Shown here one piece after another: positions 1 to 8,846 of a DNA stretch of 64,000 bases. Numbering within the stretch: the first letter of the stretch is position 1; every line of letters starts with the position of its first letter. The position numbers and the translations under genes were made by a program. Below the pieces are notes generated by a model. That model had not been told where the DNA came from. It did no database searches and saw only the letters and a list, made by a program, of their open reading frames with translations. The stretch is from Microbacterium protaetiae (GTDB taxonomy: Bacteria; Actinomycetota; Actinomycetes; Actinomycetales; Microbacteriaceae), in NCBI RefSeq assembly GCF_004135285.1, contig NZ_CP035494.1, forward strand, positions 124,001 to 188,000, written 5' to 3'.

Positions 1-514
1 GGCGACCTTCGGCGAGGGCGGTGTCGAGGCGGGCCTGGTGCTGGCGGTGTTCTCGGTGGGAAGCCTGGTGGGCGGGCTGGCCTCGGGCAGCATTCCGATG
101 GGGCGCTGGGCGACCGCTCGGCGCATGGCCATCGTCACGGTGGGCCTTGTCATCACGACGATCTCGCTGAACGTCTGGTGGGTCGGCGGTTCGCTGCTGA
201 TCGCCGGCATCGGCGTCGCGCCCGTGTTCGCGGCGATCTCGGCGATGACCACCTCGAGCGTGAAGTTCAGCGACACCGCCGAAGCGTTCGGCTGGATCAC
301 CACCGGGCAGCTCATCGGGGCTGCCGCCGGTTCTGCCGTCGCAGGCTTTCTCATCGACGGCGTGGGCCCGGTGGGCGCCTATTGGACCGGCGCGGTGTTC
401 GCGGCCGTGGGCCTGGCCGTGGCCGTGGTCTTCCATCGGGGCTTCCCCGACCTGCGCCACGCCGATCCGAGCCCACTGCCCGACACCACGACGATTCCCA
501 TTCAGACGGTGTGA
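1..514 (+). CDS. MFS transporter, C-terminal part (5' end outside window)
   Basis: The reading frame is open from the window edge and ends at a TGA at 512-514. The visible 160 or so residues are almost entirely hydrophobic helices, with Gly/Ala-rich segments such as GSLVGGLASGSIPMGRWATARR and TTGQLIGAAAGSAVAGFLIDG. This loop-and-helix pattern is typical of the last four or five membrane helices of a major facilitator superfamily drug/sugar exporter. It ends in a short polar tail. The substrate cannot be told. The next gene is convergent, so this gene probably ends its transcription unit. Confidence 0.75.
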   Translation, partial: ATFGEGGVEAGLVLAVFSVGSLVGGLASGSIPMGRWATARRMAIVTVGLVITTISLNVWWVGGSLLIAGIGVAPVFAAISAMTTSSVKFSDTAEAFGWITTGQLIGAAAGSAVAGFLIDGVGPVGAYWTGAVFAAVGLAVAVVFHRGFPDLRHADPSPLPDTTTIPIQTV

Positions 515-518
515 CAGC

Positions 519-926
519 TCAGTCGGTGACGCGGTGCAGCAACTCGAGCAGGGCGAGAGCGTACGCGTCGGAGGGCTCGGGGTGCGCGTACACCCGGCGC
601 TCCCCCGCGATCTCGACCTCGACCTCATAGGTGTCGGGCAGGCGCCGTAGTGCACGAAAGGTGCCGCGCAGCAGTTCGCGCAACTGCTCTTCGCTGGGCA
701 GCCACAGCGCGTCCTCCTGCGCGACCGAGTCGAGCGCCCACTCGGTCGTGCCGTTGAAGGCGAGGATGCCGCCGGTCGAGAAGTTCCGTGCCTCGATCGT
801 CATGTCGCTGACGGTGAACACGTCGGCCTCGAACTCGGGCTCGTCAAGCTGAAAGCGGTCGCCCGACTGCGGATGCCAGACCAGCCCGATATCGCGCAAT
901 TCGCGGGCGCGTTCGGTGGAGATCAT
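519..926 (-). CDS. Conserved hypothetical protein, 135 aa
   Basis: This is a small acidic soluble protein with no signal peptide or membrane segment. It has a WxxQSGDRF start region, a beta-rich centre (FTVSDMTIEARNF...GILAFNGTTEWALDS) and a C-terminal helical part ending in ALLELLHRV. Proteins of this kind are widespread in Microbacteriaceae. From memory they are sometimes auto-labelled pilus assembly protein CpaE, but the length and the missing P-loop do not fit the real CpaE ATPase, so I give no function. Its ATG overlaps the stop of the upstream metal-sensor gene by 4 bp (ATGA), so the two are cotranscribed. Confidence 0.7.
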   Translation of the reverse strand: MISTERARELRDIGLVWHPQSGDRFQLDEPEFEADVFTVSDMTIEARNFSTGGILAFNGTTEWALDSVAQEDALWLPSEEQLRELLRGTFRALRRLPDTYEVEVEIAGERRVYAHPEPSDAYALALLELLHRVTD

Positions 927-1198
927 CCGCGGTTACCCACGTCATAGGCCTTCAGAAGCTCGGCGACGGCCTGCTCTCTCTCCTGACCGCCCTGCTCGAA
1001 CATGTGTGTGACGTGCGTGCGCAGGTGGTTTTCCAGCAGCAGCTTGTCGAGGGATTCGAGCGCCTTCTGGATCGCGCGGGACTGACCGATGATGTCCATG
1101 CAGTAGTCCTCGTTCTCGATCATCTTCGAAAGCCCCCGCAGCTGGCCCTCAAGGATCGCCGTGCGATGCAGCGCGCGCTTCTTGATGTCTTCGATCAC
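923..1198 (-). CDS. CsoR/RcnR-family metal-sensing repressor (DUF156)
   Basis: This is a 91-aa all-helical protein of the CsoR/RcnR/FrmR family, which are tetrameric DNA-binding repressors released by metals or small reactive molecules. The family core is clear: RTAILEGQLRGLSKMIE at the N-terminus, DYCMDIIGQSRAIQKAL, then ENHLRTHV. The ligand positions read Cys33, His58 and His62 (C-x24-H-x3-H). Copper sensors of the CsoR type have Cys at the last position, so this set is closer to nickel/cobalt RcnR. The gene is followed by the 135-aa hypothetical gene with a 4-bp overlap and lies divergent to the DUF445 gene. No dedicated metal exporter is adjacent. Confidence 0.85.
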   Translation of the reverse strand: MIEDIKKRALHRTAILEGQLRGLSKMIENEDYCMDIIGQSRAIQKALESLDKLLLENHLRTHVTHMFEQGGQEREQAVAELLKAYDVGNRG

Positions 1199-1247
1199 GC
1201 CGCCAGGCTACCGGCCGCATCCGAGAACGACGTGGCAGGATGACGCC

Positions 1248-2522
1248 ATGGCGCACACCCCCACAGCTCTGCTCAGTCCCGCCGACCGGGTCAGGCGTGG
1301 CGCGCTGCGCCGGATGAAAGCCATAGCGCTGGGTGCGCTGATCTTTCTCGCGATCGTTTTCGCCGTCTCTTTCGCCCTCGAAGAGCGCCTGCCCGCACTC
1401 GCCTACGTGCGGGCGGCGGCCGAGGGCGGCATGGTGGGCGCGCTCGCCGACTGGTTCGCGGTGACCGCTTTGTTCCGGCATCCCCTCGGCCTGCCGATTC
1501 CGCACACCGCGATCATCCCCACCCGCAAAGACGAGATCGGACACACCCTCGGCGAGTTCATCGAGACGAACTTCTTGTCAGGACCGGTCGTGCGCGCCAA
1601 GCTCGAATCGACCTCGATCGCCCGTCGACTGGGTGGCTGGCTGGCCGAGCCGGCGCACGCCGAGCGGGTCGCCGCCGAGGCATCGGGCGTGGCCGCGGCG
1701 GTGCTGACGGCGCTCAGCGACGCCGATGTGCAGGACGTGCTCGAAGACCTCGCCCGGGAACACCTCGTCGCCCCTGAATGGGGGCCGCCCGCGGGTGCGT
1801 GGCTGGCGCGGGTGACCGATGCCGGAGCCCATCATGGCGCCGTCGACCTGGCCGTGGACAGCATAGCGTCATGGCTCGAGGCCAATCGCCCCTCCTTTGA
1901 GGGCCTGGTCTCGCGCCGGCTTCCAGGTTGGGTCCCCAAGCTCGCCCACCGGTTCGTCGACGACACCGTGTACCACGAGGCGGTCAAGTTCGTGGCGGCG
2001 GTGCGGGCCGACCCGCGGCATCCCGCCCGCACGGCGATCGACGACTACCTGGCCCGCCTCGCCGACCGGCTGCAGCATGACCCCGCCATGATCGGGCGGG
2101 TCGAAGACGCCAAATCCACCGTGTTCGACAGCCCGCGGGTACGCGAGCTCGCCGCCCGTGTCTGGGAGACCGCGAAGAGTGGACTGCTGGTATCGCTCGC
2201 AGACCCCGCCAGCGGGCTGCGCACGCGGGCGACTGCGGCCCTCGCCGAGATCGGCGGCCGGCTGCAGACCGAGCCGGCCCTGCAGCGCCGGGTCGACGGC
2301 TGGGTGACCGACGCGGCCGCGTTGCTGGTCGACCGGTACCGGCACGACATCGCCTCGATCATCACCGACACCATCGAGCGGTGGGATGCCGCCGAGACGA
2401 CCGAGAAGATCGAGCTGATGGTCGGCCGCGACCTGCAGTACATCCGCCTGAACGGCACCGTGGTGGGCGCATTGGCCGGGGTTGCCATTTTCACAGTCGC
2501 CCACCTGATCCTCAGACTCTGA
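1248..2522 (+). CDS. DUF445 family membrane protein
   Basis: The 424-aa protein has one transmembrane helix near the N-terminus (AIALGALIFLAIVFAVSFAL), a long helical soluble middle, and a C-terminal helix (VVGALAGVAIFTVAHLILRL). This is the hairpin-anchored layout of the DUF445 family. The hallmark EGGMVGALADWFAVTALFRHPLG, with the following IPHTAIIP, lies just after the first helix. The biochemical role of the family is not established. The ATG at 1248 was chosen over an upstream in-frame ATG at 1161. It has a GGCAGGA Shine-Dalgarno about 8 bp upstream, and the extra N-terminal residues would be antisense to the divergent repressor gene. Confidence 0.85.
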   Translation: MAHTPTALLSPADRVRRGALRRMKAIALGALIFLAIVFAVSFALEERLPALAYVRAAAEGGMVGALADWFAVTALFRHPLGLPIPHTAIIPTRKDEIGHTLGEFIETNFLSGPVVRAKLESTSIARRLGGWLAEPAHAERVAAEASGVAAAVLTALSDADVQDVLEDLAREHLVAPEWGPPAGAWLARVTDAGAHHGAVDLAVDSIASWLEANRPSFEGLVSRRLPGWVPKLAHRFVDDTVYHEAVKFVAAVRADPRHPARTAIDDYLARLADRLQHDPAMIGRVEDAKSTVFDSPRVRELAARVWETAKSGLLVSLADPASGLRTRATAALAEIGGRLQTEPALQRRVDGWVTDAAALLVDRYRHDIASIITDTIERWDAAETTEKIELMVGRDLQYIRLNGTVVGALAGVAIFTVAHLILRL

Positions 2523-2534
2523 CGGCGATACGCT

Positions 2535-2891
2535 GTGCACGTGCCCGAGACACCCACCAACCAGCTTTTGTTCACCTACGGCACGCTGCAGCATGACGAC
2601 GTGCAGCTCGATACATTCGGGCGTCTTGTCGAGGGCTCCGACGACGAACTCGTCGGCTATGTGCTCGACGATGCGCCGATCGACGATCCGCGGGTGGTCG
2701 CACTGTCGGGGCTGGCCATCCACACCGTGGCCCGCGCCACCGGCGACGATGCCGACCGGGTGCCCGGCAAGGCGCTGTGGATCAGCGAGGCCGAACTCGC
2801 CGCCGCCGACGATTACGAGGTCGCTCTGTATCGGCGGGTGCAGGCGCCGCTGGCCAGCGGTCGCACGGCATGGACGTACGTGACGGCATGA
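2535..2891 (+). CDS. Gamma-glutamylcyclotransferase-like (AIG2/GGCT fold) protein
   Basis: The 118-aa protein starts with LLFTYGTLQHDDVQ, the nucleotide-binding-like YGTL loop that defines the GGCT/AIG2 fold. It also carries the later ...PGKALWISEAELAAADDYE segment with the conserved acidic residue followed by a tyrosine (YRRV). Members cleave gamma-glutamyl amines or act as small housekeeping cyclotransferases; the substrate cannot be told from sequence. Start is a GTG at 2535, with another GTG two codons later. The gene begins 12 bp after DUF445 and its TGA overlaps the ATG of the next gene (ATGA), so all three may be one operon. Confidence 0.8.
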   Translation: MHVPETPTNQLLFTYGTLQHDDVQLDTFGRLVEGSDDELVGYVLDDAPIDDPRVVALSGLAIHTVARATGDDADRVPGKALWISEAELAAADDYEVALYRRVQAPLASGRTAWTYVTA

Positions 2892-3493
2892 CCGTTCCCG
2901 CCGATTCTCTGGCCGTGCTCGGCGCGGGGCGCGCGCCCGCCGAGTGGATGCCGTTCGCCAGCACGCAGACAGTGCTCGGCGGAACGCCGGTCACGGTGGT
3001 GCATGCCGTGCACCAGCCCTGGGAGCTGCGGATCGTGCGGGTGGACACCGAGGGCGTCGCCCCGGGCGTACGCCTGACCGGGCCCGCAGTGGCGGGCGAG
3101 CTGTGGGTGACCGAACTGCACCAGGGCGTGGATCTGTGCGCAGGGCGCGGCACCGCGGCAGAGGCGCATTCCGAAGTGCGCATGCTGGTGCCCTGGGATG
3201 GCGACGTGACGCTCGCCGACGCCGCCGATGAGGCGATGATGCCGCAGGTGACCGTGCACGATCTGCCGGGCGGCTACCCCGTGATCATTGCGGTGCGCAC
3301 CGGCGCTGAGCCCCCGCCGGTGCCGCAGGTCGACGAGGGCCAGATCGGCGAAGACGGCAAGCCCATTCGCCTGCGCCGCACCGGGTCGCTGATCCCCGAG
3401 ATCGAGATAGCCCCCGACGGCGACGGCGGACACGCGATCTCGGTGCGCTGGCCCGACAAGGTGCGCGAGATCGTCGACGTGCCCGCGCGCTGA
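2888..3493 (+). CDS. Hypothetical protein, 201 aa, beta-rich
   Basis: The start ATG at 2888 overlaps the upstream stop by 4 bp, which rules out the longer in-frame extension to 2777. The protein has no signal peptide or membrane helix. It is rich in alternating hydrophobic residues and turns (TPVTVVHAVHQPWELRIVRVDT, GGYPVIIAVRTGAE), suggesting a beta-sandwich. The layout resembles the C-terminal part of large DUF2264-type polysaccharide-related proteins, but that is only an impression. No catalytic motif is recognised. It is the last gene of a likely DUF445-GGCT-this operon and is convergent with hutI. Confidence 0.6.
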   Translation: MTVPADSLAVLGAGRAPAEWMPFASTQTVLGGTPVTVVHAVHQPWELRIVRVDTEGVAPGVRLTGPAVAGELWVTELHQGVDLCAGRGTAAEAHSEVRMLVPWDGDVTLADAADEAMMPQVTVHDLPGGYPVIIAVRTGAEPPPVPQVDEGQIGEDGKPIRLRRTGSLIPEIEIAPDGDGGHAISVRWPDKVREIVDVPAR

Positions 3494-3523
3494 GTCGGCA
3501 CGGCACGATTCTTCGACGGACCC

Positions 3524-4705
3524 TCAGAGCCGCTGACCGTCCTTGTAGACGGCATGTACGAGCGGCACGCCCGGCCGGTAGGCCAGATGCGTGCGGCTGG
3601 GCGCATCCAGCACCACGAGATCGGCCCGGGCACCGGCAGTGATGACACCGATGTCGTTGCGCCGCAGCGCGCGCGCACCGCCGGCGGTGGCCGCCCACAC
3701 GGCTTCAGGCACCGTCATCCCCATCTCGCGCACCGCGAGCGCGATCATCAGCGGCATCGAACTCGTGAAGCTCGTACCGGGGTTGCAGTCGCTGGCCAGC
3801 GCCACTCTCACTCCCGCATCGATCAGCCGACGGGCGTCGGGGTAGGGATGCCGCGTCGAGAATTCGACGCCCGGCAGCAGGGTCGCGACAGTGTCGCTGC
3901 CGGCCAGGGCGGCGATGTCGTCATCACTCAGGTAGGTGCAGTGGTCGACGGATGCCGCGCCCAGCGCCACGGCGAGCTGTACACCCGCGCCCGGGCCGAG
4001 CTGATTGCCGTGCACCCGCGGACGCAGGCCGCGCGCGAGCCCTGCCTCGAGCACGCAGCGTGACTCGTCGGCCGTGAAGGCACCCGTCTCGCAGAACACG
4101 TCGATCCATCGCGCGTGCGGCGCGCATGCCGAAAGCATCGCACCGCACACGAGCTCGACATAGGCCTCGCGCGCATCGACGTATTCGGCGGGCACGACAT
4201 GAGCGCCCAGAAACGTGACCTCGGGCGTGACCTCGGCCGCCAACCGCGCCAGCCGTGCTTCGTCGTGCACGGTCAGACCGTATCCGGTCTTTATCTCGAA
4301 CGTCGTCGTTCCCTGCGCGTGCAGTTCGGCAACCAAGCCGATCAGGCGCCGCCGCAATTCGTCGTCGCTCGCCGCCCGCGTGGCGGTCACCGTCGTGCGT
4401 ATGCCGCCGGCGGCATACGGCTGTCCCGCCATGCGCGCGGCGAACTCGTCGGCACGGTCGCCGGCGAACACGAGGTGGGTGTGGCTGTCGACGAAGCCCG
4501 GGATGACCGCCCGGCCCGCGGCATCCACGACCGCCGTTGTGCCGCGCCGCGCTCGTTCGACGACCGGATCATCGGCCGGCCCCACCCAGGCGACGCGCGA
4601 GCCCTCACACAGCACTGCTGCGTCGGTGAGCGTGGCGCACGGGTCGCCAGCAGCCTCGACGTTCGTCGTCAACTCGCCGATGTTCGTGATCAGCGTCGCG
4701 GTCAT
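3524..4705 (-). CDS. hutI: Imidazolonepropionase
   Basis: HutI hydrolyses 4-imidazolone-5-propionate to N-formimidoyl-L-glutamate, the third step of histidine breakdown. The 393-aa protein is an amidohydrolase-superfamily metalloenzyme. It shows [17 protein letters not shown] (metal-binding HxH), the family stretch [43 protein letters not shown], and the late ASDCNPGTS metal-ligand Asp. The ATG at 4703-4705 overlaps the stop of hutF (ATGA). A longer frame to 4924 only shadows hutF. It is the last gene of the minus-strand hut operon. Confidence 0.95.
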   Translation of the reverse strand: MTATLITNIGELTTNVEAAGDPCATLTDAAVLCEGSRVAWVGPADDPVVERARRGTTAVVDAAGRAVIPGFVDSHTHLVFAGDRADEFAARMAGQPYAAGGIRTTVTATRAASDDELRRRLIGLVAELHAQGTTTFEIKTGYGLTVHDEARLARLAAEVTPEVTFLGAHVVPAEYVDAREAYVELVCGAMLSACAPHARWIDVFCETGAFTADESRCVLEAGLARGLRPRVHGNQLGPGAGVQLAVALGAASVDHCTYLSDDDIAALAGSDTVATLLPGVEFSTRHPYPDARRLIDAGVRVALASDCNPGTSFTSSMPLMIALAVREMGMTVPEAVWAATAGGARALRRNDIGVITAGARADLVVLDAPSRTHLAYRPGVPLVHAVYKDGQRL

Positions 4706-5970
4706 GGCGCCTCCCTGCGAGTCAGTATGCCGCCGACGATGGTAGATGTGACATCCGCCGCGCGTGCCACGAGCGGCAGCTGCCCGATGTCGGCATCGCG
4801 CGTGCGCGACGTTGCGGCATCCACCTCGACGGCATCGAAAGGGATGCCGGGGCGCAAGCCGACGCGCTCGGACCACCCGGGCAGCCCCAGCGCCCGCGCC
4901 CCGCCGGCCGACCCGGCGTGCCACAGCTGCGCGGGCGTGAAGATGCCGCGTCGCTGCGCGCGCAGCCGCTGGTCGAGCTCGAGTCGCGCGAGCTCTTCAA
5001 ACGGATCGATGACCGCGTGCTGGTCGGATCCGATGGCGAGCGTCGCGCCGGCCGAGAGCAGTTCGGGGGCGGGACCGATGCCGTCGCCGAGGTCGGCCTC
5101 GGTCGTGGGGCACATCACGACCGAAGCGCCCGCGGCCCCCAGCAGGGCGATGTCGTGTTCGGTCAGGTGCGTCGCATGCACGGCCGACAGGGTCGGGCGC
5201 ACCAGGCCGTGTTCAGCCAGCAGCGCCGTCGGCGTGAGTGAGTACGCCTGCCGGCAGGCGTCGTTCTCGGCCGGCTGCTCCGACACGTGCACATGCAGCG
5301 GCACGTCGGCCGGCAGCTCCTGCCCGATCACGGCCAGGTCGGCGGGAGTCACCGCCCGCACCGAGTGGACGGCGGCGCCCACCGACACGAGGGGCCCGGC
5401 CACCGCCTCGCGCAGCGCGTGCCAGCGTTCAAGCCAGGCGTGCACATCGCGGTCGCCGAACCGGCGCTGTCGGTCGGAGAGATCGTGCCCCACTCCCCCG
5501 CGCAGGTAACACGTGTCCAACAGCACGAGCCGGATGCCGGCGGCCACCGCCGCCTCGGCCAGAGCCCGTTCCATCGCATGGTCGGGGTAGGCCGTGCCAT
5601 CGGGCCGATGGTGCACGTAGTGGAACTCGCCGACGGCGGTGTATCCGGCATCCCGCATCTCCACGAACACGCGCTCGGCGAGCTCGCGGTATGACTCGGG
5701 GGTCAGTTCAGCCGCCGCCTGGTACATCTGCTCGCGCCAGACCCAGAAGTCGCCGCCGCCACCGTGCGTGCGTCCGCGCAGCAGGCGATGAAAGGCGTGC
5801 GAGTGCGCGTTGACAAACCCCGGAACCACGACACCCAGCCGGGTGTCGCCGGGTTGTGCGGGAACACCCGAGGTCACGCCGACAACGACCCCCTCGCGCG
5901 CGGTGATTCGCACATCGTCGGCGAAGGCGCCGTCGACCAGTGCCGCCCGGCAGTGCGCCGCGGTGATCAC
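4702..5970 (-). CDS. hutF: Formimidoylglutamate deiminase
   Basis: HutF converts N-formimidoyl-L-glutamate to N-formyl-L-glutamate and ammonia, defining the five-step histidine pathway. The 422-aa protein has [21 protein letters not shown] near residue 55 (zinc HxH), a middle [28 protein letters not shown] (His/Glu active-site region), [28 protein letters not shown] and [15 protein letters not shown] with the final metal Asp. These motifs are those of HutF rather than of a chlorohydrolase. It overlaps both neighbours by 4 bp, so translation is coupled to the M20 hydrolase upstream and hutI downstream. Confidence 0.93.
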   Translation of the reverse strand: MITAAHCRAALVDGAFADDVRITAREGVVVGVTSGVPAQPGDTRLGVVVPGFVNAHSHAFHRLLRGRTHGGGGDFWVWREQMYQAAAELTPESYRELAERVFVEMRDAGYTAVGEFHYVHHRPDGTAYPDHAMERALAEAAVAAGIRLVLLDTCYLRGGVGHDLSDRQRRFGDRDVHAWLERWHALREAVAGPLVSVGAAVHSVRAVTPADLAVIGQELPADVPLHVHVSEQPAENDACRQAYSLTPTALLAEHGLVRPTLSAVHATHLTEHDIALLGAAGASVVMCPTTEADLGDGIGPAPELLSAGATLAIGSDQHAVIDPFEELARLELDQRLRAQRRGIFTPAQLWHAGSAGGARALGLPGWSERVGLRPGIPFDAVEVDAATSRTRDADIGQLPLVARAADVTSTIVGGILTRREAP

Positions 5971-7184
5971 GGCGCACCCGCCAACTCGTGCAGTGTCGCG
6001 GCAAGCGCACGGGCACCGGCCTCGCAGTCTTCATCGCTCGCGCCCTCCTCGGGCGCGTGCGAGACACCGGTCGGGTTGCGCACGAACAGCATGGCCGTGG
6101 GCAGGTGCGCCGACAGGATGCCGGCATCGTGCCCGGCACCGGTGGGAATGGCCGGCACCGCACCGAACTCGGGCGCCAGGGCCGCAGTGACCCGCGCCGT
6201 CAGGGCCGCGTCGAAGTCGACCCGTGAGGTGAACGATTCCTCCTGCGCCTCGAGCAGGCAGCCCTCCTGCGCCACGGCTGCGCGGGCACCGGCGATGACG
6301 GTCTCGAACAGCGCGCGCACGTCGTCGTCACGGTCGGCGCGCAGATCGAGCCAGGCCTCCACGCGCGACGCTATGACGTTGGTGCCACCGGGGATCACCT
6401 GCAGCTTGCCGATCGTGCCGCGGGCTTCCGCATGCCCGCGCGCCGCCTGCTGCACCGCCAGCACGACGCGGGCGGCCGCGACCACAGGATCGGCGCGCTG
6501 ATCCATCCTCGTGGTGCCGGCGTGGTTGCCCTGGCCGGTGATGGTCAGATGCCAGCGCCCGTGTGGAATGATCGCCGCGGCCGTGGAGACCGGGATGCCG
6601 CGGTCGACCAGGTCGCGCCCCTGCTCCACGTGCAGCTCGACGAATGCCGAAACTCGCGCGAGCCGTGCCGGATCGGCGCCGACCCGTGCGGGGTCACGAC
6701 CGGACTCCCGCCAGGCGTCGGCGAGCGTCGTGCTTGCGGCATCCACCCGCTGCAGCGTGAGGGCGGCGTCGACCGATCCGGTCAGCAGCCGCGTGCCCAG
6801 GCAGGGCAGGCCGAACCGCGACCCCTCTTCTTCAGCGAACGCGCACACCGCGATCGGGCGTGCCGGCGCGAAGCGGGCGCCCCGCAGCTGCGCGACGGCC
6901 TCGAAGGCGGCGGCGATGCCCAGCGGACCGTCGTAGGCGCCGCCCCCGGGCACCGAATCGAGGTGGCTGCCGGTGGCCACCGCCCCGGCGCCCGGCTCAC
7001 CCCACCACGCCCACAGGTTCGCGTTCCCGTCTTCTTCCACGGTGAGGCCGAGCTGCTCGGCGCTGCGGTGAAACCATGCCCGCAACGGCGCGTCGCTCGC
7101 GTCGAAGAGGTGGCGCGAGTAGCCGCCGCGCTCGGCGTCACGGCCGATGTCGGCGATCTCGGCGAGACGTGCGGTGACGGTCAT
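5967..7184 (-). CDS. M20-family amidohydrolase (allantoate amidohydrolase / N-carbamoyl amino acid hydrolase type)
   Basis: The 405-aa M20 metallopeptidase-fold protein has the dinuclear site in order: GSHLDSVPGGGAYDGPLG (His and bridging Asp), FAEEEGSRFG (general-base Glu-Glu), ELHVEQGRDL (His), the dimer-interface GNHAGTTRMDQRADP, and the last ligand His in NPTGVSHAPEEGA. By similarity it would be named allantoate amidohydrolase, but no purine genes are near. It sits between hutU and hutF, 3 bp after hutU and overlapping hutF by 4 bp. HutF makes N-formylglutamate and no HutG is visible. I therefore infer that this enzyme deformylates N-formylglutamate to glutamate and formate. Confidence 0.85.
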   Translation of the reverse strand: MTVTARLAEIADIGRDAERGGYSRHLFDASDAPLRAWFHRSAEQLGLTVEEDGNANLWAWWGEPGAGAVATGSHLDSVPGGGAYDGPLGIAAAFEAVAQLRGARFAPARPIAVCAFAEEEGSRFGLPCLGTRLLTGSVDAALTLQRVDAASTTLADAWRESGRDPARVGADPARLARVSAFVELHVEQGRDLVDRGIPVSTAAAIIPHGRWHLTITGQGNHAGTTRMDQRADPVVAAARVVLAVQQAARGHAEARGTIGKLQVIPGGTNVIASRVEAWLDLRADRDDDVRALFETVIAGARAAVAQEGCLLEAQEESFTSRVDFDAALTARVTAALAPEFGAVPAIPTGAGHDAGILSAHLPTAMLFVRNPTGVSHAPEEGASDEDCEAGARALAATLHELAGAP

Positions 7185-7187
7185 CGT

Positions 7188-8846
7188 TCACTCCGTCGCG
7201 AGCATCGGCACCTGCAGGCCGCGCTCGCGCGCCACCTCGCGGGCGCGCGGGTATCCGGCATCCACGTGCCGCATGACTCCCGTGCCGGGGTCGTTGGTCA
7301 GCACGCGCGCGAGTTTCTCGGCGGCAAGCTCGGTGCCGTCGGCGACCGTGACCTGACCGGCGTGGATCGAGCGGCCGATGCCCACCCCGCCACCGTGATG
7401 GATCGACACCCAGCTCGCTCCCGACGCGGTGTTCAGCAGGGCGTTCAGCAGCGGCCAGTCGGCGATGGCGTCAGAGCCGTCGGCCATCGCCTCGGTCTCG
7501 CGGTACGGGCTGGCCACCGAGCCGGCGTCGAGGTGGTCGCGGCCGATCACGATCGGGGCGCTGAGCTCGCCCGCGGCGACCATCTCGTTGAACTTCAGCC
7601 CGGCCAGGTGCCGCTCCTTATAGCCGAGCCAGCAGATGCGGGCCGGAAGTCCCTCGAACTCGACGCGCTCGCGCGCCCGCTGAAGCCAGCGGTGCAGCGC
7701 GGCATCCTCGGGGAAGAGCTCGGTGATCGCCTGATCGGTCTTGTAGATGTCTTCGGGATCGCCCGACAGGGCCGCCCAGCGGAACGGGCCCTTGCCCTCG
7801 CAGAACAGCGGCCGGATGTAGGCGGGCACGAAGCCGGGGAACGCGAACGCCCGCTCGCTGCCACCCAGCTTTGCCTCGGCGCGGATCGAGTTGCCGTAGT
7901 CGAACACCGCCGCACCGACGTCGAGGAATCCGACCATGGCGTCCACGTGCGCCGCCATCGATGCCCGCGCACGCGCGGTGAATCCCTCGGGGTCGCGGGC
8001 TGCCTCGCGCTTCCAGTCGGCGAACGCGATGCCGGTGGGCAGGTAGGCCAGCGGATCGTGTGCGCTGGTCTGGTCGGTGACGATGTCGATCGGGATGCCG
8101 CGGCGAAGAAGTTCGGGGAACACCTCGGCCGCGTTGCCGACCACACCGACCGACAGCGCCCGGCCCTCGCTCTTGGCCGCGAGAACCCGCGCCACCGCGT
8201 CGTCGAGGTCGGTCGTGTATTCATCGAGGTAGCGCTTGGCGACGCGGCGGGCCAGCCGTGACTCATCGACATCGACGATGAGCACGGCCCCGTCGTTCAT
8301 GGTGACCGCCAACGGCTGCGCGCCGCCCATGCCGCCGCATCCGGCGGTCAGCGTCAAAGTGCCGGCCAGCGAGTCACGACCGAGCGACCGCGCGACCGCC
8401 GCGAAGGTCTCGTACGTTCCCTGCAGAATGCCCTGGGTGCCGATGTAGATCCATGACCCGGCCGTCATCTGGCCGTACATCGTCAGGCCGAGTGCCTCTA
8501 GCCGACGGAACTCGGGCCAGGTGGCCCAGTCGCCGACGAGGTTCGAGTTGGCGATCAGCACCCGCGGCGCCCACTCGTGCGTGCGGAACACGCCCACCGG
8601 CTTGCCCGACTGCACGAGCAGCGTCTCGTCGGGCTCGAGCTCGTCGAGCGTGCGCACTATCGCGTCGAAGGCCTCCCAGCTGCGCGCCGCGCGCCCGGTG
8701 CCGCCGTAGACGACCAGATCGTCGGGATGCTCGGCCACCTCGGGGTCGAGGTTGTTCATCAGCATGCGCTTGGCGGCCTCGGCGCCCCAGCTCTTCGCGG
8801 TGCGCTGAGGACCGCGCGGCGCGGTCACCGGACGTGCTCCGTTCAT
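7188..8846 (-). CDS. hutU: Urocanate hydratase
   Basis: The 552-aa cytoplasmic enzyme uses tightly bound NAD+ as an electrophile to hydrate urocanate to imidazolonepropionate, the second step of histidine breakdown. Seen in sequence: [16 protein letters not shown] near the N-terminus, [17 protein letters not shown] (the signature glycine-rich loop with the catalytic cysteine), and the downstream [16 protein letters not shown] and [15 protein letters not shown] blocks. Length matches the family (about 550). Its ATG overlaps the hutH stop by 4 bp and the M20 gene follows after 3 bp. Confidence 0.96.
   Translation of the reverse strand: MNGARPVTAPRGPQRTAKSWGAEAAKRMLMNNLDPEVAEHPDDLVVYGGTGRAARSWEAFDAIVRTLDELEPDETLLVQSGKPVGVFRTHEWAPRVLIANSNLVGDWATWPEFRRLEALGLTMYGQMTAGSWIYIGTQGILQGTYETFAAVARSLGRDSLAGTLTLTAGCGGMGGAQPLAVTMNDGAVLIVDVDESRLARRVAKRYLDEYTTDLDDAVARVLAAKSEGRALSVGVVGNAAEVFPELLRRGIPIDIVTDQTSAHDPLAYLPTGIAFADWKREAARDPEGFTARARASMAAHVDAMVGFLDVGAAVFDYGNSIRAEAKLGGSERAFAFPGFVPAYIRPLFCEGKGPFRWAALSGDPEDIYKTDQAITELFPEDAALHRWLQRARERVEFEGLPARICWLGYKERHLAGLKFNEMVAAGELSAPIVIGRDHLDAGSVASPYRETEAMADGSDAIADWPLLNALLNTASGASWVSIHHGGGVGIGRSIHAGQVTVADGTELAAEKLARVLTNDPGTGVMRHVDAGYPRAREVARERGLQVPMLATE

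Noticed and set aside
5967..7184. Purine (allantoate) catabolism
   Set aside because: Similarity alone suggests it, but all neighbours are hut genes and no allantoinase or ureidoglycolate gene is present.
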